Shown: positions 8,038-17,491 of the stretch, one piece after another | Position numbering within the stretch: the stretch's first letter is position 1 | Layout of the letters: every line of letters begins with the position of its first letter | DNA from: Microtetraspora malaysiensis | GTDB lineage: Bacteria; Actinomycetota; Actinomycetes; Streptosporangiales; Streptosporangiaceae | Direction of reading: 5' to 3' | NCBI RefSeq assembly: GCF_001528665.1 | Contig: NZ_BBYJ01000007.1 | Span: forward strand, 269,953-333,952 | DNA length: 64,000 nt | Program-made: the position numbers and the translations under genes | The notes under the pieces: model-generated | The model's input: the letters and a program-made list of their open reading frames with translations, nothing else | The model's database searches: none | Told to the model about the DNA's origin: nothing

Positions 8038-9152
8038 GCGAGCCGAAGGAGGTGGCGGCGCCTCAGCTCGCCGAGCTGCCGGGCGGTGGCGAACTGGCCG
8101 GGCTCCTCGCCGACGTGACCGGCAAGCCGGAGCTGATCCGCGGCCTCGCCACCCGCTGGTCCGGCCTGATGCGGCGGCTGGACGAGCAGGGCGGCGCGCT
8201 CGTCACCGCTGTGAACAACGTCGACGACGCCTGGCAGGGCTCCTCCGCCGACGCCTTCGTCACCCACATGCGCAAGTACGGCCCGGCCGCCGAAGAGCTG
8301 CACGACGCGCTGGACCGGGCCGTCAGAAACCTCCGCAAGGCGGCCGACGCCCTGGAGAAGTCCCACACCGAGGTGTCCGCGCTCTGTGACGGAGTCGTCC
8401 GCAACGCGGGGATGTACGCGAAGGACCACCCGGACGCGAGCGCGCAGAACGCGGCGGATCACAAGCGGGCGCTGGTGGAGCAGGCGCTCACCTCGGCGCG
8501 GCCGCACGTCGAGAGCGCCGACGAGGCCATGGACACGGCGTTGGCGGCGGTCGGCGACCTGCGCGACCACGGCATGGCGAAGTTCTCGGCCATCAAGGCG
8601 CCGGGGGACCACGCGTTCGTCCCCGCTTCGGCGAACGCCGGGCTCGGCTGGCAGCGCACCCCGGGCTACCCGCCGGAGACCGGGAGCGGCACGCGGACCA
8701 CGCTCGCCTCCTACAGCGGTTCCGGCAGCTCCGCTGGTTTCGGCGGCTACGGTCCGAGCGGCCCGCCGCCGCCCGGAGGAGGCCCCGCGGCGCCCGCCGA
8801 GGTCAGGGCGTGGATCGAGGAGGCCGTGGCCATCCTCAAGGCACGCGGATACCCGGCGTCGAAGATGAACGTCGACGACATCTGGATGATCATCCAGCAC
8901 GAGTCCGGCGGGAACCCGCGCATCGTCAACACCCGGGACTCCAACGCCGCCAAGGGGACGCCGTCCAAGGGCCTGATGCAGACGATCGACCCCACGTTCA
9001 ACGCGTGGTCGCTTCCGGGGCACAAGGACATCTACCAGCCGGTGGACAACATCATCGCGGGCGTCCGGTACGCCATCGCCCGATACGGATCCGTCTCCGC
9101 GGTGCCGGGAGTGGTCGGTGTGAAGACCGGGACGGGCTACCAGGGTTACTGA
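8034..9152 (+). CDS. WXG100-domain lytic transglycosylase (SLT fold), predicted ESX substrate
   Basis: A 372-aa protein. The N-terminal half is a WXG100-type helical region with the motif at W67-Q-G69 (DDAWQGSSADAF). A Gly/Ser/Pro linker covers about 225-255. The C-terminal 120 residues are a lysozyme-like transglycosylase domain with the catalytic glutamate in IIQHESGG (E290), SKGLMQTID and VDNIIAGVRYAIARYG. It probably cleaves peptidoglycan for ESX assembly or as an exported muralytic effector. No Sec signal is seen, which fits ESX export. The GTG at 8034 is the first in-frame start before conserved sequence, but the best ribosome site (AGGAG) serves an ATG at 7978 in another frame. That short frame stops in a GTGA overlap with this start. 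Confidence 0.82.
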   Translation: MSEPKEVAAPQLAELPGGGELAGLLADVTGKPELIRGLATRWSGLMRRLDEQGGALVTAVNNVDDAWQGSSADAFVTHMRKYGPAAEELHDALDRAVRNLRKAADALEKSHTEVSALCDGVVRNAGMYAKDHPDASAQNAADHKRALVEQALTSARPHVESADEAMDTALAAVGDLRDHGMAKFSAIKAPGDHAFVPASANAGLGWQRTPGYPPETGSGTRTTLASYSGSGSSAGFGGYGPSGPPPPGGGPAAPAEVRAWIEEAVAILKARGYPASKMNVDDIWMIIQHESGGNPRIVNTRDSNAAKGTPSKGLMQTIDPTFNAWSLPGHKDIYQPVDNIIAGVRYAIARYGSVSAVPGVVGVKTGTGYQGY

Positions 9153-9281
9153 CCGCCACCGCCGCGTCACGAGGGGATGATTGAACCCGGCATGGATCGG
9201 TTTCGCGAGCGGATACGGTTTCGCAGGGCAGGAACAATTACGCATCACGGTTCGTCCTCAAGGGCGAAGGAGGCTTACGCC

Positions 9282-10700
9282 GTGACCATCACCCATCCGC
9301 TGGGCCGCGTGGGGGCCGCCGTTGCGGCGGTCCTCGTCGGCCTGTTCACGCTGTTCGCCGGCGGGGCGGCATCCGCCTCATCCGCCGTCGCGGCTCCCCC
9401 CGACGTCTCGACGGTGCTGGCGCACTGGAAGGACCAGAAGGATCCGCTGTTCGTGCAGGACGGCAGCCCGCTGGCCTCCGGCGAGCAGGGCGACATCCGC
9501 GACGCGCTGAAGAACTCAGAAAGCAAGATCTACATGGTCGCGCTGCCCGACGGGTCGATCACGACCAACCAGGCGGCCGGCACCTACATCACCTCGCTCG
9601 GCCTCGCGCTCAAGAACGCGGGCCGTCCGCAGGCGACCGTCGCGGTCCTCGACGGCAAGACCCTCTACGCGGGGTCGAGCGCACTCCCGCGCCGGTCGGC
9701 GAGCGCCGGCCAGATCGCCCGGGCCGCCACCGACGCCAACGACAACGTGGCCGCCGGTGTGCAGGACTTCGTGAACCGCATCAACATGGCCGTCAACGGT
9801 GGGGGCAAGGACGTGCTCGCCCCCAAGCCGGTGAGCGGCGGCGGTGGCGGCGGCAGCGGTCTGCTGGTCATCCTGGGTATCGCCGTCGTCGGAGGTGGCG
9901 CTTTGTGGGTCTTCTCTCGCCGTGCCAAGCGCAAGCGCGAGGAAAAGGAGGCGGCCGAGCTCGCCGCCGTCAAGCAGACGGTCGAGGAGGACGTCACCAA
10001 GTTCGGTGAGGAGATCACCGCGCTCGACATCGACGTCAAGATGCTGCCGCAGTCCGAGACCTCGGGCGACTGGCAGCGGGCCCTCGACTCGTACGAGCGG
10101 GCCAAGAACGAGCTGGCCGCCGTCAAGCGCACCGACGAGTTGCGTACGGTGACCGCGTCGCTGGAGGACGGGCGGTACGCCCTCGCCTGCGTCAAGGCCC
10201 GCGTGAACAACCAGCCCATCCCCGAGCGGCTGCCTCCGTGCTTCTTCAACCCGCAGCACGGCCCGTCCGCGCGCAACGTTCGCTGGGCTCCTCCCGGCGG
10301 CGCCCCGCGCGACGTCCCGGCCTGCGCGGCGGACGCCGAGGCGGTCGAGCGGGGCTTCGACCCGCAGATGCGCGAGGTCGTGGTGAACGGCGAGCGCCGT
10401 CCGTACTGGGACGCCGGCCCCGCCTACCAGCCCTACGCGTACGGCTACTACGGCGGCTTCGGCGGCGGCGACATGCTGACCGGCATGCTGGTCGGCACCA
10501 TGCTCGGCAGCGCGTTCGGCGGCTTCGGTCACGGTGGCTACGGCAGCGGCTACGCGGACGGCCTCGCGGCGGGCAACGCGGACTCCGGAGGCGGCGACTG
10601 GGGCGGCGGTGGCGACTTCGGCGGCGGTGGCTTCGGAGGCGGCGACTGGGGCGGCGGTGGCGACTTCGGCGGCGGCGACTTCGGCGGCGGCGACTGGTGA
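9282..10700 (+). CDS. Secreted/membrane protein with Gly-rich tail and a domain shared with the next gene
   Basis: A 472-aa protein from a GTG start with GAAGGAGG upstream. It has a Sec signal (residues 5-35, ending ASASS), then an extracellular alpha/beta-looking region (about 36-180; KIYMVALPDGSI, ATVAVLDGKTLYAGS) faintly like TPM-type domains. A Gly/Ser hinge and one membrane span (about 190-208) follow, with a basic stop-transfer (RRAKRKREEKEAAE). Next is a charged helical domain (about 220-310) and a Cys-containing motif PCFFNPQHGPS seen in other actinobacterial membrane proteins. The tail is Gly/Tyr/Trp-rich (GGGDWGGGGDFGGG repeats). The helical domain is repeated in the next protein. 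Function unknown. Confidence 0.75.
   Translation: MTITHPLGRVGAAVAAVLVGLFTLFAGGAASASSAVAAPPDVSTVLAHWKDQKDPLFVQDGSPLASGEQGDIRDALKNSESKIYMVALPDGSITTNQAAGTYITSLGLALKNAGRPQATVAVLDGKTLYAGSSALPRRSASAGQIARAATDANDNVAAGVQDFVNRINMAVNGGGKDVLAPKPVSGGGGGGSGLLVILGIAVVGGGALWVFSRRAKRKREEKEAAELAAVKQTVEEDVTKFGEEITALDIDVKMLPQSETSGDWQRALDSYERAKNELAAVKRTDELRTVTASLEDGRYALACVKARVNNQPIPERLPPCFFNPQHGPSARNVRWAPPGGAPRDVPACAADAEAVERGFDPQMREVVVNGERRPYWDAGPAYQPYAYGYYGGFGGGDMLTGMLVGTMLGSAFGGFGHGGYGSGYADGLAAGNADSGGGDWGGGGDFGGGGFGGGDWGGGGDFGGGDFGGGDW
10582..10697 (+). repeat. Gly-rich coding repeats (GGGDW/GGGDF units)
   Basis: In-frame repeats of units such as GGCGGCGACTGG and GGCGGTGGCGACTTC at the 3' end of the preceding gene encode alternating GGGDW and GGGDF peptides. 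They are a likely source of strand slippage and length variation. Confidence 0.7.
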
Positions 10701-10841
10701 GTGCCGCGGCGGGCGGTCACGCCGATCGCCCGCCGATCGCCCGGCTGACCGCGTCCCGGTCGGCCGCCGATCACCGCTGATCGCCTCGGCCCATCGGTCC
10801 TGATCGCGGGGGCCCGCCGGCGCGGGCCCGGTTCCAGCAGG

Positions 10842-10869
10842 TGACCTCGCACCCTCGGGTGCGAGGTCA
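10842..10869 (+). terminator. Perfect 13-bp stem-loop terminator
   Basis: TGACCTCGCACCC and its exact complement are separated by only two bases, 140 bases after the gene ending at 10700. There is no T tract, as is usual for actinobacterial intrinsic terminators. It separates that gene from the pentapeptide-repeat gene. Confidence 0.75.
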
Positions 10870-10978
10870 TCGGCTTTTCCGGCACTTTGGGACGCTCCCG
10901 GACCGGGGCAGGCGTGCGGCCTACCTTCGCCGCGAGAGACTTAGGACCGTTCTTCGGAGGTTTGCGAGGAGGCTTTCG

Positions 10979-12211
10979 TTGCGTCGCTTTCGAGCGTTGT
11001 CCGTCGTGCTCGTGATCATGGCCGTCGCGCTCCCCGTACCGCTCAGCGCCGCGGTCGCGGGGGCCGATGCCGCGGCGCTGTCGGCGGGCTGCCGGCCCGG
11101 CAGCGGGCCGGACATGCGCGGCGAGGACTTCACCGACGCCGAGGACCTCCCCAACGACCTGCAGTGCGCGAACCTGACCGGTGCCACCCTCGACGGCGCC
11201 GATCTCTCCAACCGGGACCTGCGCGGGGTGATCCTGCGAGACGCCTCGCTCAAGGACGCCGACCTGACCCTGGCGCACGCCGAGGGCGTCGACCTGCGCG
11301 GGGCCGATCTCAGCGGCGCCGAGCTCGGCCAGTTTCACGGCAAGCAGGCGCAGCTGCGCAGCGCGATCCTCAAGGACGCCTACGCGGGCCAGGCGGACCT
11401 GAGCCGCGCGGACCTCACCGGCGCGGTCCTGGCCCGTGCGCAGCTGACCCAGGCCAACCTCACCGGCACCACCTTCGTCGGCGCCGACCTCAGCAAGGCG
11501 ATCCTCGGCCAGGTGACCGCGCGGACCGCCGACTTCACCCGGGCGACGATGCGCGCCACCAAGCTCACCCAGGCCCATCTGGAGAGCGCCGTGTTCGCCG
11601 CCGCCGACCTCGGCGGGGCGGCGCTGGGTCAGGCCGAGATGGAAGGCGCCGACCTCACCGGCGCGAACGTCGAGGGCGCGTCCTTCGTCCAGGCGCGGGA
11701 CGTGAATCTCACCGGTTCGCGCGGCACTCCGGCGGTCGCCCCCACCACGCTGCCGTCGCCCTCCCCGAGCGGCGACCGGAGCCCGGACGCCACCGACCGG
11801 GCGATCGCGGAGGATCCCGTACGGACGGTGACGGGGCTCCTCCTGGTCGTCCTGAGCGGCATCGGGCTCACGATCACGCTGTTCTTCTGGGCCGCCGCCC
11901 ACCGGCGCAGGAGGCGCGACGCTGACGCCTTCGATCTGGAGCGCCAGGTGCTCGCGGAGGATCTCACCCAGCTCGGCACCGAGATCAACACGATGGACGC
12001 GGAGCTGCGGCGCGACGACGGGACGCCGACGGAGCCCGGCGACCAGCGGGAGTGGCGGGCCGCGCTCGACGCGTACGAGGCGGCCAGGCACGTGCTCACG
12101 GTCGCGCGCACCTCCGGCGAGCTGCAGGGGGCCGTATCGGCCGTGGAGCACGGGAGGGCGTCGCTGCGCCGGGTCAGGACACGGCTGTCAGATCACGGTG
12201 GTCAGCGGTGA
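10979..12211 (+). CDS. Membrane-anchored pentapeptide-repeat protein
   Basis: A 410-aa protein from a TTG start with GAGGAGG six bases upstream. A more upstream in-frame ATG (10841) lies inside the terminator hairpin and is unlikely. A signal sequence (about 4-30) is followed by about 35 pentapeptide repeats of the A(D/N)LXX type (about 60-245; ANLTGATLDGADLSN, ADLSGAELG), which fold as a right-handed beta-helix. A Pro/Ser linker, one membrane span (about 282-304) and a basic anchor (HRRRRRDADAF) lead to a cytosolic helical domain (about 310-400). That domain aligns with the one in the upstream protein: EDLTQLGTEI against EDVTKFGEEI, and WRAALDAYEAA against WQRALDSYERA. Its 3' end overlaps lpdA tail to tail by 24 bases. 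Role unknown. Confidence 0.8.
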   Translation: MRRFRALSVVLVIMAVALPVPLSAAVAGADAAALSAGCRPGSGPDMRGEDFTDAEDLPNDLQCANLTGATLDGADLSNRDLRGVILRDASLKDADLTLAHAEGVDLRGADLSGAELGQFHGKQAQLRSAILKDAYAGQADLSRADLTGAVLARAQLTQANLTGTTFVGADLSKAILGQVTARTADFTRATMRATKLTQAHLESAVFAAADLGGAALGQAEMEGADLTGANVEGASFVQARDVNLTGSRGTPAVAPTTLPSPSPSGDRSPDATDRAIAEDPVRTVTGLLLVVLSGIGLTITLFFWAAAHRRRRRDADAFDLERQVLAEDLTQLGTEINTMDAELRRDDGTPTEPGDQREWRAALDAYEAARHVLTVARTSGELQGAVSAVEHGRASLRRVRTRLSDHGGQR

Positions 12212-13579
12212 CATGAGGCGGCGGGCCGCCTCGGTGATCGACCCGGACAGCGAGGGGTAGACGGCGAACGTCTGCGCGAGCTGGTCGACCGTGAGCCGGT
12301 GCTGCACCGCGACCGACAGGGCGAGGACGAGCTCGGACGCGCGGGAGGCCACGATCACGCCGCCGAGCACGATGCCCGTGTTGGGACGGCAGAAGAGCTT
12401 GACGAAGCCGTCGTTGAAGCCCTGCATCTTGGCCCTGGCGTTGGTGGCCAGCGGCAGCTTGACGACGTTGGCCTCGATCTCGCCGGACTCGATCTGCCGC
12501 TGCGACACGCCGACGGCCGCGATCTCGGGGTCGGTGAAGATGTTCGCCGCGACGGTGGCCAGGCGGATCGGCTGCACGGCCTCGCCCAGGGCGTGCCAGA
12601 CGGCGATCCGGCCCTGCATGGCGGCGACGGAGGCGAGCATGAGGACACCGGTGCAGTCGCCCGCCGCGTAGACGCCGGGCGCGGAGGTCCTGGAGACCTT
12701 GTCGACCTCGATGAAGCCGTTCCGGTCAAGCCGGACGCCGGCCTCCTCCAGGCCGATGCCGGCCGTGTTGGGGATCATGCCGACGGTCATCAGGCAGTGG
12801 CTGCCTTCGGCGGTCCTGCCGTCCTCCAGCGTGACGACCACGCCGTGCTCGGTGCGCTTGACCGAGGCGGCGCGGGAGCGGCCCATGACGTTCATGCCAC
12901 GGCGCCGGTAGACCTCTTCGAGCACCTCGGCGGCGTCGGCGTCCTCGTTCGGCATCATCCGGTCGCGGGAGGAGACCAGGGTCACCTCGGAGCCGAGCGA
13001 GCGGTAGGCGCCGGCGAACTCGGCGCCGGTCACACCCGAACCGACCACGATCAGGTGCTCGGGCAGCTCCTGCAGCTCGTAGAGCTGGCGCCAGGTGAGG
13101 ATGCGCTCGCCGTCCGGCTCGGCGCCGGACAGCACCCTCGGGTGCGCCCCGGTCGCGACGATGACGACGTCGGCCCGGATCGTCCGGTTCCCGGCCCGGA
13201 CGACCTGGGGGTCCACGAGCCGGCCCTTGGCGCGGATGATCTCGACGCCCTCGGCCGCGAGCCGCGCGGCGATGTCGGCGGACTGCGCCTGCGCCAGCTC
13301 CTTGACGCGCTTGTTCACCAGGGGCATCTCGACCATGACGCCGCCGCAGTCGCCGTCCGCCCCTCCGTCGAAGTGGACGCCCACCGAGGCCGCGTCCAGC
13401 AGCGCCTGTTTACGGACCGAGGTGGCGATCAGCGTCTTGGAGGGCACGCAGTCGGTGAGCACGCACGCGCCTCCCGGCCCGTCCTGCTCGACGACGGTGA
13501 CCTGTGCTCCGAGTTGGGCGGCGACCAGGGCCGCCTCGTAGCCGCCGGGGCCGCCACCGATGATCACGATCCTTGTCAC
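12188..13579 (-). CDS. lpdA: FAD-dependent NAD(P)H quinone dehydrogenase, LpdA type
   Basis: A class I pyridine nucleotide-disulfide oxidoreductase of 463 aa. The FAD dinucleotide-binding motif is GGGPGGYEAA (8-17), the redox pair is CVLTDC (C39, C44) in GGACVLTDCVPSK, the NAD(P) motif is VGSGVTGAEFAG, and the second FAD motif is GVYAAGDCTG. The DCVPSK form, in place of the GCIPSK of true lipoamide dehydrogenases, and the neighbouring genes match mycobacterial lpdA (Rv3303c). That enzyme reduces quinones rather than lipoamide. It is divergent from the GGCT-like gene, the same arrangement as Rv3303c/Rv3304. Confidence 0.88.
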   Translation of the reverse strand: MTRIVIIGGGPGGYEAALVAAQLGAQVTVVEQDGPGGACVLTDCVPSKTLIATSVRKQALLDAASVGVHFDGGADGDCGGVMVEMPLVNKRVKELAQAQSADIAARLAAEGVEIIRAKGRLVDPQVVRAGNRTIRADVVIVATGAHPRVLSGAEPDGERILTWRQLYELQELPEHLIVVGSGVTGAEFAGAYRSLGSEVTLVSSRDRMMPNEDADAAEVLEEVYRRRGMNVMGRSRAASVKRTEHGVVVTLEDGRTAEGSHCLMTVGMIPNTAGIGLEEAGVRLDRNGFIEVDKVSRTSAPGVYAAGDCTGVLMLASVAAMQGRIAVWHALGEAVQPIRLATVAANIFTDPEIAAVGVSQRQIESGEIEANVVKLPLATNARAKMQGFNDGFVKLFCRPNTGIVLGGVIVASRASELVLALSVAVQHRLTVDQLAQTFAVYPSLSGSITEAARRLMSPLTTVI

Positions 13580-13730
13580 GTGCCCTATTCTCCCGCATCA
13601 TCCCGCTAGTCAGGGATGAGGGGGATGCGTAAGGGTTCGACTGCGCGGGAAGTCCCTGATTTCACCGGGAGATGGCGGGTCCTGCGTCATGACCGTCCGG
13701 TGACGCGCCTTGTGGTTTAGGCTTCGTGCC

Positions 13731-14183
13731 GTGCCTGTCTACGCGGCCTACAGCAGCAACATGGATTCCAAGCAGATGGCCGAGCGGGCCCCGCATTCCC
13801 CGATGCGCGGCACCGGTTGGCTTCCTGACTGGCGGCTGACCTTCGGCGGCGAGGACGTCGCCTGGGAGGGCGCACTCGCCACGATCGTCGAGGACTCCGA
13901 CAACCAGGTCTTCGTCGTCCTGTACGACGTGCCCGAGTGGGACGAAGCCTCGCTCGACAAGTGGACCGGCACGGAGCTGGGCTTCTACCGCAAGGTCCGG
14001 GTCCGGATCGCGACGCTCGACGGCGACGTGCTGGCCTGGACGTACGTCCTCGACTCCTACGAGGGCGGCCTGCCGTCGGCCCGCCACCTCGGCATCATCG
14101 CGGACGCGGCGGAGAAGGCCGGGGCGCCGGACGACTATGTGAAGGATCTGCGGACCCGTCCCTGCAAGTCCCTGGGCGACTGA
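13731..14183 (+). CDS. Gamma-glutamylcyclotransferase-like (AIG2-fold) protein
   Basis: A 150-aa protein from GTG 13731. The N terminus [14 protein letters not shown] is the nucleotide-loop-like YGSN motif of the GGCT/AIG2 fold, with the glycine replaced by serine. Conserved patches [18 protein letters not shown] and [13 protein letters not shown] follow. It corresponds by position and sequence pattern to Rv3304 of mycobacteria, next to lpdA. Whether it acts on gamma-glutamyl peptides is not proven for this subgroup. Confidence 0.75.
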   Translation: MPVYAAYSSNMDSKQMAERAPHSPMRGTGWLPDWRLTFGGEDVAWEGALATIVEDSDNQVFVVLYDVPEWDEASLDKWTGTELGFYRKVRVRIATLDGDVLAWTYVLDSYEGGLPSARHLGIIADAAEKAGAPDDYVKDLRTRPCKSLGD

Positions 14184-14319
14184 GCGTCGCGGGCCTTCCG
14201 CCCGTTTCATCCCCTGCCGTCGAGCCTCTCCGGTTTTGGCAGATATCGCCAGATCTTGTCGCGCGACGTCGGACCCGCCGTTTTCTGGCTGGGATGGTTC
14301 ATCCGCTTCTGTACGCTCG

Positions 14320-15129
14320 GTGAACGTGACCAACGACGCTTACGCACTGGCGGCAGAGGCCGCGGCCACCTTGAAGAACCTCACCGGCATCGGATCCTTC
14401 GACGTCGCCCTCGTCATGGGGTCGGGCTGGGTCCCGGCCGCGGACGTGATCGGCGAGACCGTCACCGAGTTCCCCGTGACGAAGCTGCCCGGCTTCGCCC
14501 CGCCCGCGGTCGCCGGGCACGCGGGCACGATCCGCGCGGTCAGGACGACGTCGGGGAAGAACGCCCTGATCCTGCTCGGCCGTACGCACCTGTACGAAGG
14601 CCGCGGCGTGGAGCCGGTGGTGCACGGCGTACGCACCGCCGTCGCCGCGGGGGCGGGCACGGTGGTCCTCACCAACGCCGCGGGCGGCCTGCGCCCCGAG
14701 ACCCAGAACGTGGGCGACCCGGTCCTGATCAGCGACCACATCAACCTGACCGGCGCGAACCCGATCACCGGGGCCACCTTCATCGACCTGACCTCCGTCT
14801 ACTCGCCCCGGCTGCGCGACCTCGCCCGCGAGGTGGACCCCTCCCTCGCCGAAGGCGTCTACGTGGCCTTCCGCGGCCCGACGTACGAGACCCCGGCGGA
14901 GATCCGGATGCTGCGCACCCTCGGCGGCGACCTGGTCGGCATGTCCACCGTGCTGGAGGCCATCGCGGCCCGCGAGGCGGGGGCGGAGGTGCTCGGCATC
15001 TCGCTCGTGACCAACCCGGGCGCCGGCCTGGTGGGCGAGCCGCTCAACCACGAGGAGGTCCTGGAGGTGGGACGCGCCACCGCGGCCCGGATGGGCGTCC
15101 TCCTCGCCAAGGTCGTCGACAAGCTGTAG
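14320..15129 (+). CDS. Purine-nucleoside phosphorylase
   Basis: A 269-aa trimeric-type purine-nucleoside phosphorylase that splits inosine and guanosine with phosphate to base plus ribose-1-phosphate. Family motifs: VMGSGW near the start (phosphate loop), [69 protein letters not shown] and SLVTNPGAG. No Shine-Dalgarno precedes GTG 14320. A second GTG at 14326 lies 8 bases after a TACGCT -10-like box, so a leaderless start there is possible. The phosphomannomutase gene follows 8 bases later and is probably co-transcribed. Confidence 0.9.
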   Translation: MNVTNDAYALAAEAAATLKNLTGIGSFDVALVMGSGWVPAADVIGETVTEFPVTKLPGFAPPAVAGHAGTIRAVRTTSGKNALILLGRTHLYEGRGVEPVVHGVRTAVAAGAGTVVLTNAAGGLRPETQNVGDPVLISDHINLTGANPITGATFIDLTSVYSPRLRDLAREVDPSLAEGVYVAFRGPTYETPAEIRMLRTLGGDLVGMSTVLEAIAAREAGAEVLGISLVTNPGAGLVGEPLNHEEVLEVGRATAARMGVLLAKVVDKL

Positions 15130-15137
15130 GGGCACCC

Positions 15138-16781
15138 ATGAGCGATCTCATCGAGCGGGCGCGGGAGTGGCTGTCCCAGGACCCGGACCCGGAGACCCGC
15201 GCGGAGCTGGAAGCGCTCCTCGCCCGCGACGACGAGGCCGAGCTGGCCTCCCGGTTCGGCTCCCGGCTGGAGTTCGGCACCGCGGGCCTGCGCGGCGAGC
15301 TGGGCGCGGGCCCTGCGCGGATGAACCGGGTGACCGTGATGCGCGCCGCCGCCGGCCTGGCCCGCGTCCTCGGCCCCGGCCGGCACGTGGTGATCGGCTA
15401 CGACGCGCGGCACAACTCGGACGTCTTCGCCAGGGACACCGCCGCCGTGCTGACCGGCGCGGGCCTGCGCGCCTCCGTCATGGACGGCAGGTGGCCGACG
15501 CCCGTGCTGGCCTTCGCCGTACGCCACCTGGGCGCGGACGCGGGCGTCATGGTCACCGCCTCGCACAACCCGCCCCGGGACAACGGTTACAAGGTCTACT
15601 GGGGAGACGGCGCCCAGATCGTGCCGCCGATCGACGCGGAGATCTCGCGGGCGATCGACGCGGTCGGCCGGGTGGACGAGTTGCCGCTCGGCGACTCGTG
15701 GCAGACGCTCACGCATGAGGCGATCGTCGTCCCCTACCTGCGGGCGCTGGCCGGCCTGCCGGTCGGTGACGCCCGGGACGTCCGCGTCGCGTACACGCCG
15801 TTGCACGGGGTCGGCGCGGAGACGCTCGCGGAGGCGTTCCGCGGCCTGGGCTTCGCGGTCCCGGCGATGGCCGCCGCGCAGCGCGACCCCGACCCGGACT
15901 TCCCGACCGTCGCCTTCCCCAACCCGGAGGAGCCGGGGGCGATGGACCTCGCGCTCGGCCTCGCGGAGGAGACCGGCGCGGACCTCGTCCTGGCCAACGA
16001 TCCGGACGCCGACCGGTGCGCGGCCGGGGTGCCCCTTCCCGGCGGCGGCTACCGGATGCTCACCGGCGACGAGCTGGGCTGCCTGCTGGCCGAGCACGTG
16101 CTGCGCGCCACCTCGGGCGACGACCGCCTGGTCGCGACGACGATCGTCTCGTCGTCGCTGCTCGGCAAGATCGCCGCGGCGCACGGCGCACGGCACGCGG
16201 AGACGCTGACCGGCTTCAAATGGATCATGAAGGCGGGTCCCGGCCTGATCTTCGGCTACGAGGAGGCACTGGGATACAGCGTCGGCTCCGCCGCCGGGCT
16301 GCCCGTCCACGACAAGGACGGGATCGGCGCGGCGCTCACCGTCGCGGGCCTGGCCGCGGCGGCCCGGCGGGACGGCAGGACGCTGCTCGACCTGCTCGAC
16401 GACCAGGCCCGCCGGTACGGCCTGCACGCCACCGGCCAGCTCTCCGTCCGGGTCGAGGACCTGTCGATCATCCAGCGGGCGATGGCCGGACTGCGCGCGG
16501 CGCCGCCGGTCAAGCTCGGCGGCCGGGAGGTCGAGTCCGCCGAGGATCTCGCCGCCGGCCTGGCCGGGCTGCCCCCGACCGACGGCCTGCGGTACCGGCT
16601 CGCCGGCGGCGCCCGCGTGGTCGTCCGGCCGAGCGGCACCGAGCCGAAGCTCAAGTGCTACCTGGAGGTGGTCGTCCCGGTCACGGGGCCCGCGTCCGGG
16701 GACGTCGAGCGGGCGCGGACGGCGGCCGCCGCCGACCTGGCCGCGCTCAAGGCGGACCTCGCCGCCGCGATCGGCGGGTAG
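15138..16781 (+). CDS. Phospho-sugar mutase (phosphomannomutase/phosphoglucomutase, PmmB type)
   Basis: A 547-aa alpha-D-phosphohexomutase. The N terminus has FGTAGLRGELGAG, the active-site serine is in TASHNPPRDNGYKVYW (S142), the metal loop is ANDPDADRC, the sugar loop is GFKWIMKAG/GYEEALGY, and the phosphate loop is VRPSGTEPKLKCYLE. In nucleoside salvage this family can convert ribose-1-phosphate or deoxyribose-1-phosphate to the 5-phosphate (phosphopentomutase activity). That fits its place 8 bases behind purine-nucleoside phosphorylase, the same order as deoD-pmmB in mycobacteria. Confidence 0.9.
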   Translation: MSDLIERAREWLSQDPDPETRAELEALLARDDEAELASRFGSRLEFGTAGLRGELGAGPARMNRVTVMRAAAGLARVLGPGRHVVIGYDARHNSDVFARDTAAVLTGAGLRASVMDGRWPTPVLAFAVRHLGADAGVMVTASHNPPRDNGYKVYWGDGAQIVPPIDAEISRAIDAVGRVDELPLGDSWQTLTHEAIVVPYLRALAGLPVGDARDVRVAYTPLHGVGAETLAEAFRGLGFAVPAMAAAQRDPDPDFPTVAFPNPEEPGAMDLALGLAEETGADLVLANDPDADRCAAGVPLPGGGYRMLTGDELGCLLAEHVLRATSGDDRLVATTIVSSSLLGKIAAAHGARHAETLTGFKWIMKAGPGLIFGYEEALGYSVGSAAGLPVHDKDGIGAALTVAGLAAAARRDGRTLLDLLDDQARRYGLHATGQLSVRVEDLSIIQRAMAGLRAAPPVKLGGREVESAEDLAAGLAGLPPTDGLRYRLAGGARVVVRPSGTEPKLKCYLEVVVPVTGPASGDVERARTAAAADLAALKADLAAAIGG

Positions 16782-16803
16782 CGCGGGGCGCACACGCGCG
16801 AGA

Positions 16804-16844
16804 CCGGGACCCGCAGGGCGCGAACGCCCGGTGAAGGGTCCCGG
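16804..16844 (+). terminator. Two-part stem-loop after the phosphomannomutase gene
   Basis: CCGGGACCC pairs with GGGTCCCGG, enclosing an inner GGGCG-CGAA-CGCCC hairpin, 22 bases past the stop. It is likely the first terminator for the pnp-pmm transcript. Confidence 0.6.
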
Positions 16845-16886
16845 CACAGCGCGGACGCCCTGCGAAGCGGGTCCCGGCAGGGCAGA

Positions 16887-16912
16887 ACGGCCGCCCGACG
16901 CGGGGCGGCCGT
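16887..16912. terminator. Bidirectional terminator between convergent genes
   Basis: ACGGCCGCCC and its complement are separated by about six bases, between the stops of the phosphomannomutase gene (16781) and the PH-domain gene (16922). It can act on both strands. Confidence 0.7.
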
Positions 16913-16921
16913 CACCGCGGC

Positions 16922-17491
16922 TCAGGTCAGGGCGATGGTCACCACGACGAGGGCGACCGCGACCGCGAGGCCGGCGATCGCCACGGGCGACCACGACATG
17001 CTGGTCGCCCCCGAGGCGTTCCGCTTGCGCAGCACCGCCATCTCGGAGAGCTGCTGCGCCACCCAGTCGGCGTGCGTGCGGCCTGCCGCGGCCGCGTCGT
17101 GCTGCCGCTGGTCGGACGCCTGCGCCTTGTTCGCCCGGCGGAGCGCCTTGGCCCGCTCGCGGGCGCTCGGCTGAGGGCTCCAGCAGCGGATGGTCGTGTC
17201 ACCGGCCACGATCACGATCGCGTTGGAGACCCGCACCTGGTCCACCGAGCTCCACGGCACGTACGCGGTGCGGAACGGGTTGCGCACCCGGACGCCGCCC
17301 TCCTCCGAGATGATCGCCGGGCGCAGGGCCAGCAGCCCGACGAACACCGTGATGACGCCGAGCACCGCCCCCGCGATCAGCGCGGACGGCATGCTGCCGC
17401 GGGAGATCAGGTCCCAGGCGTTCCAGGCCGCGAAGACGATCCACGCCCACCCGAAGACCCACGCCAGCTTGGAGCGGAAAACCTGTTTCAT
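16922..17491 (-). CDS. PH-domain-containing membrane protein
   Basis: A 189-aa protein. Two membrane segments (about 8-27 and 35-57) are followed by a bacterial PH (YdbS/YokE-like) region ([20 protein letters not shown]). A charged Ala/Arg-rich helix (about 110-150) and a C-terminal membrane segment (about 168-188) complete it. Its ATG overlaps the adenosine deaminase stop (ATGA), so it is translated from the add transcript. No enzymatic role is indicated. Confidence 0.78.
   Translation of the reverse strand: MKQVFRSKLAWVFGWAWIVFAAWNAWDLISRGSMPSALIAGAVLGVITVFVGLLALRPAIISEEGGVRVRNPFRTAYVPWSSVDQVRVSNAIVIVAGDTTIRCWSPQPSARERAKALRRANKAQASDQRQHDAAAAGRTHADWVAQQLSEMAVLRKRNASGATSMSWSPVAIAGLAVAVALVVVTIALT

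Noticed and set aside
10550-12151. Long minus-strand open frame opposite the pentapeptide gene
   Set aside because: It is the mirror of regular pentapeptide codons and has no start signal or recognisable domain.
14256-16781. Single long frame joining sequence upstream of the phosphomannomutase
   Set aside because: Its first 294 codons run in the wrong frame across the purine-nucleoside phosphorylase gene; the real start is ATG 15138.
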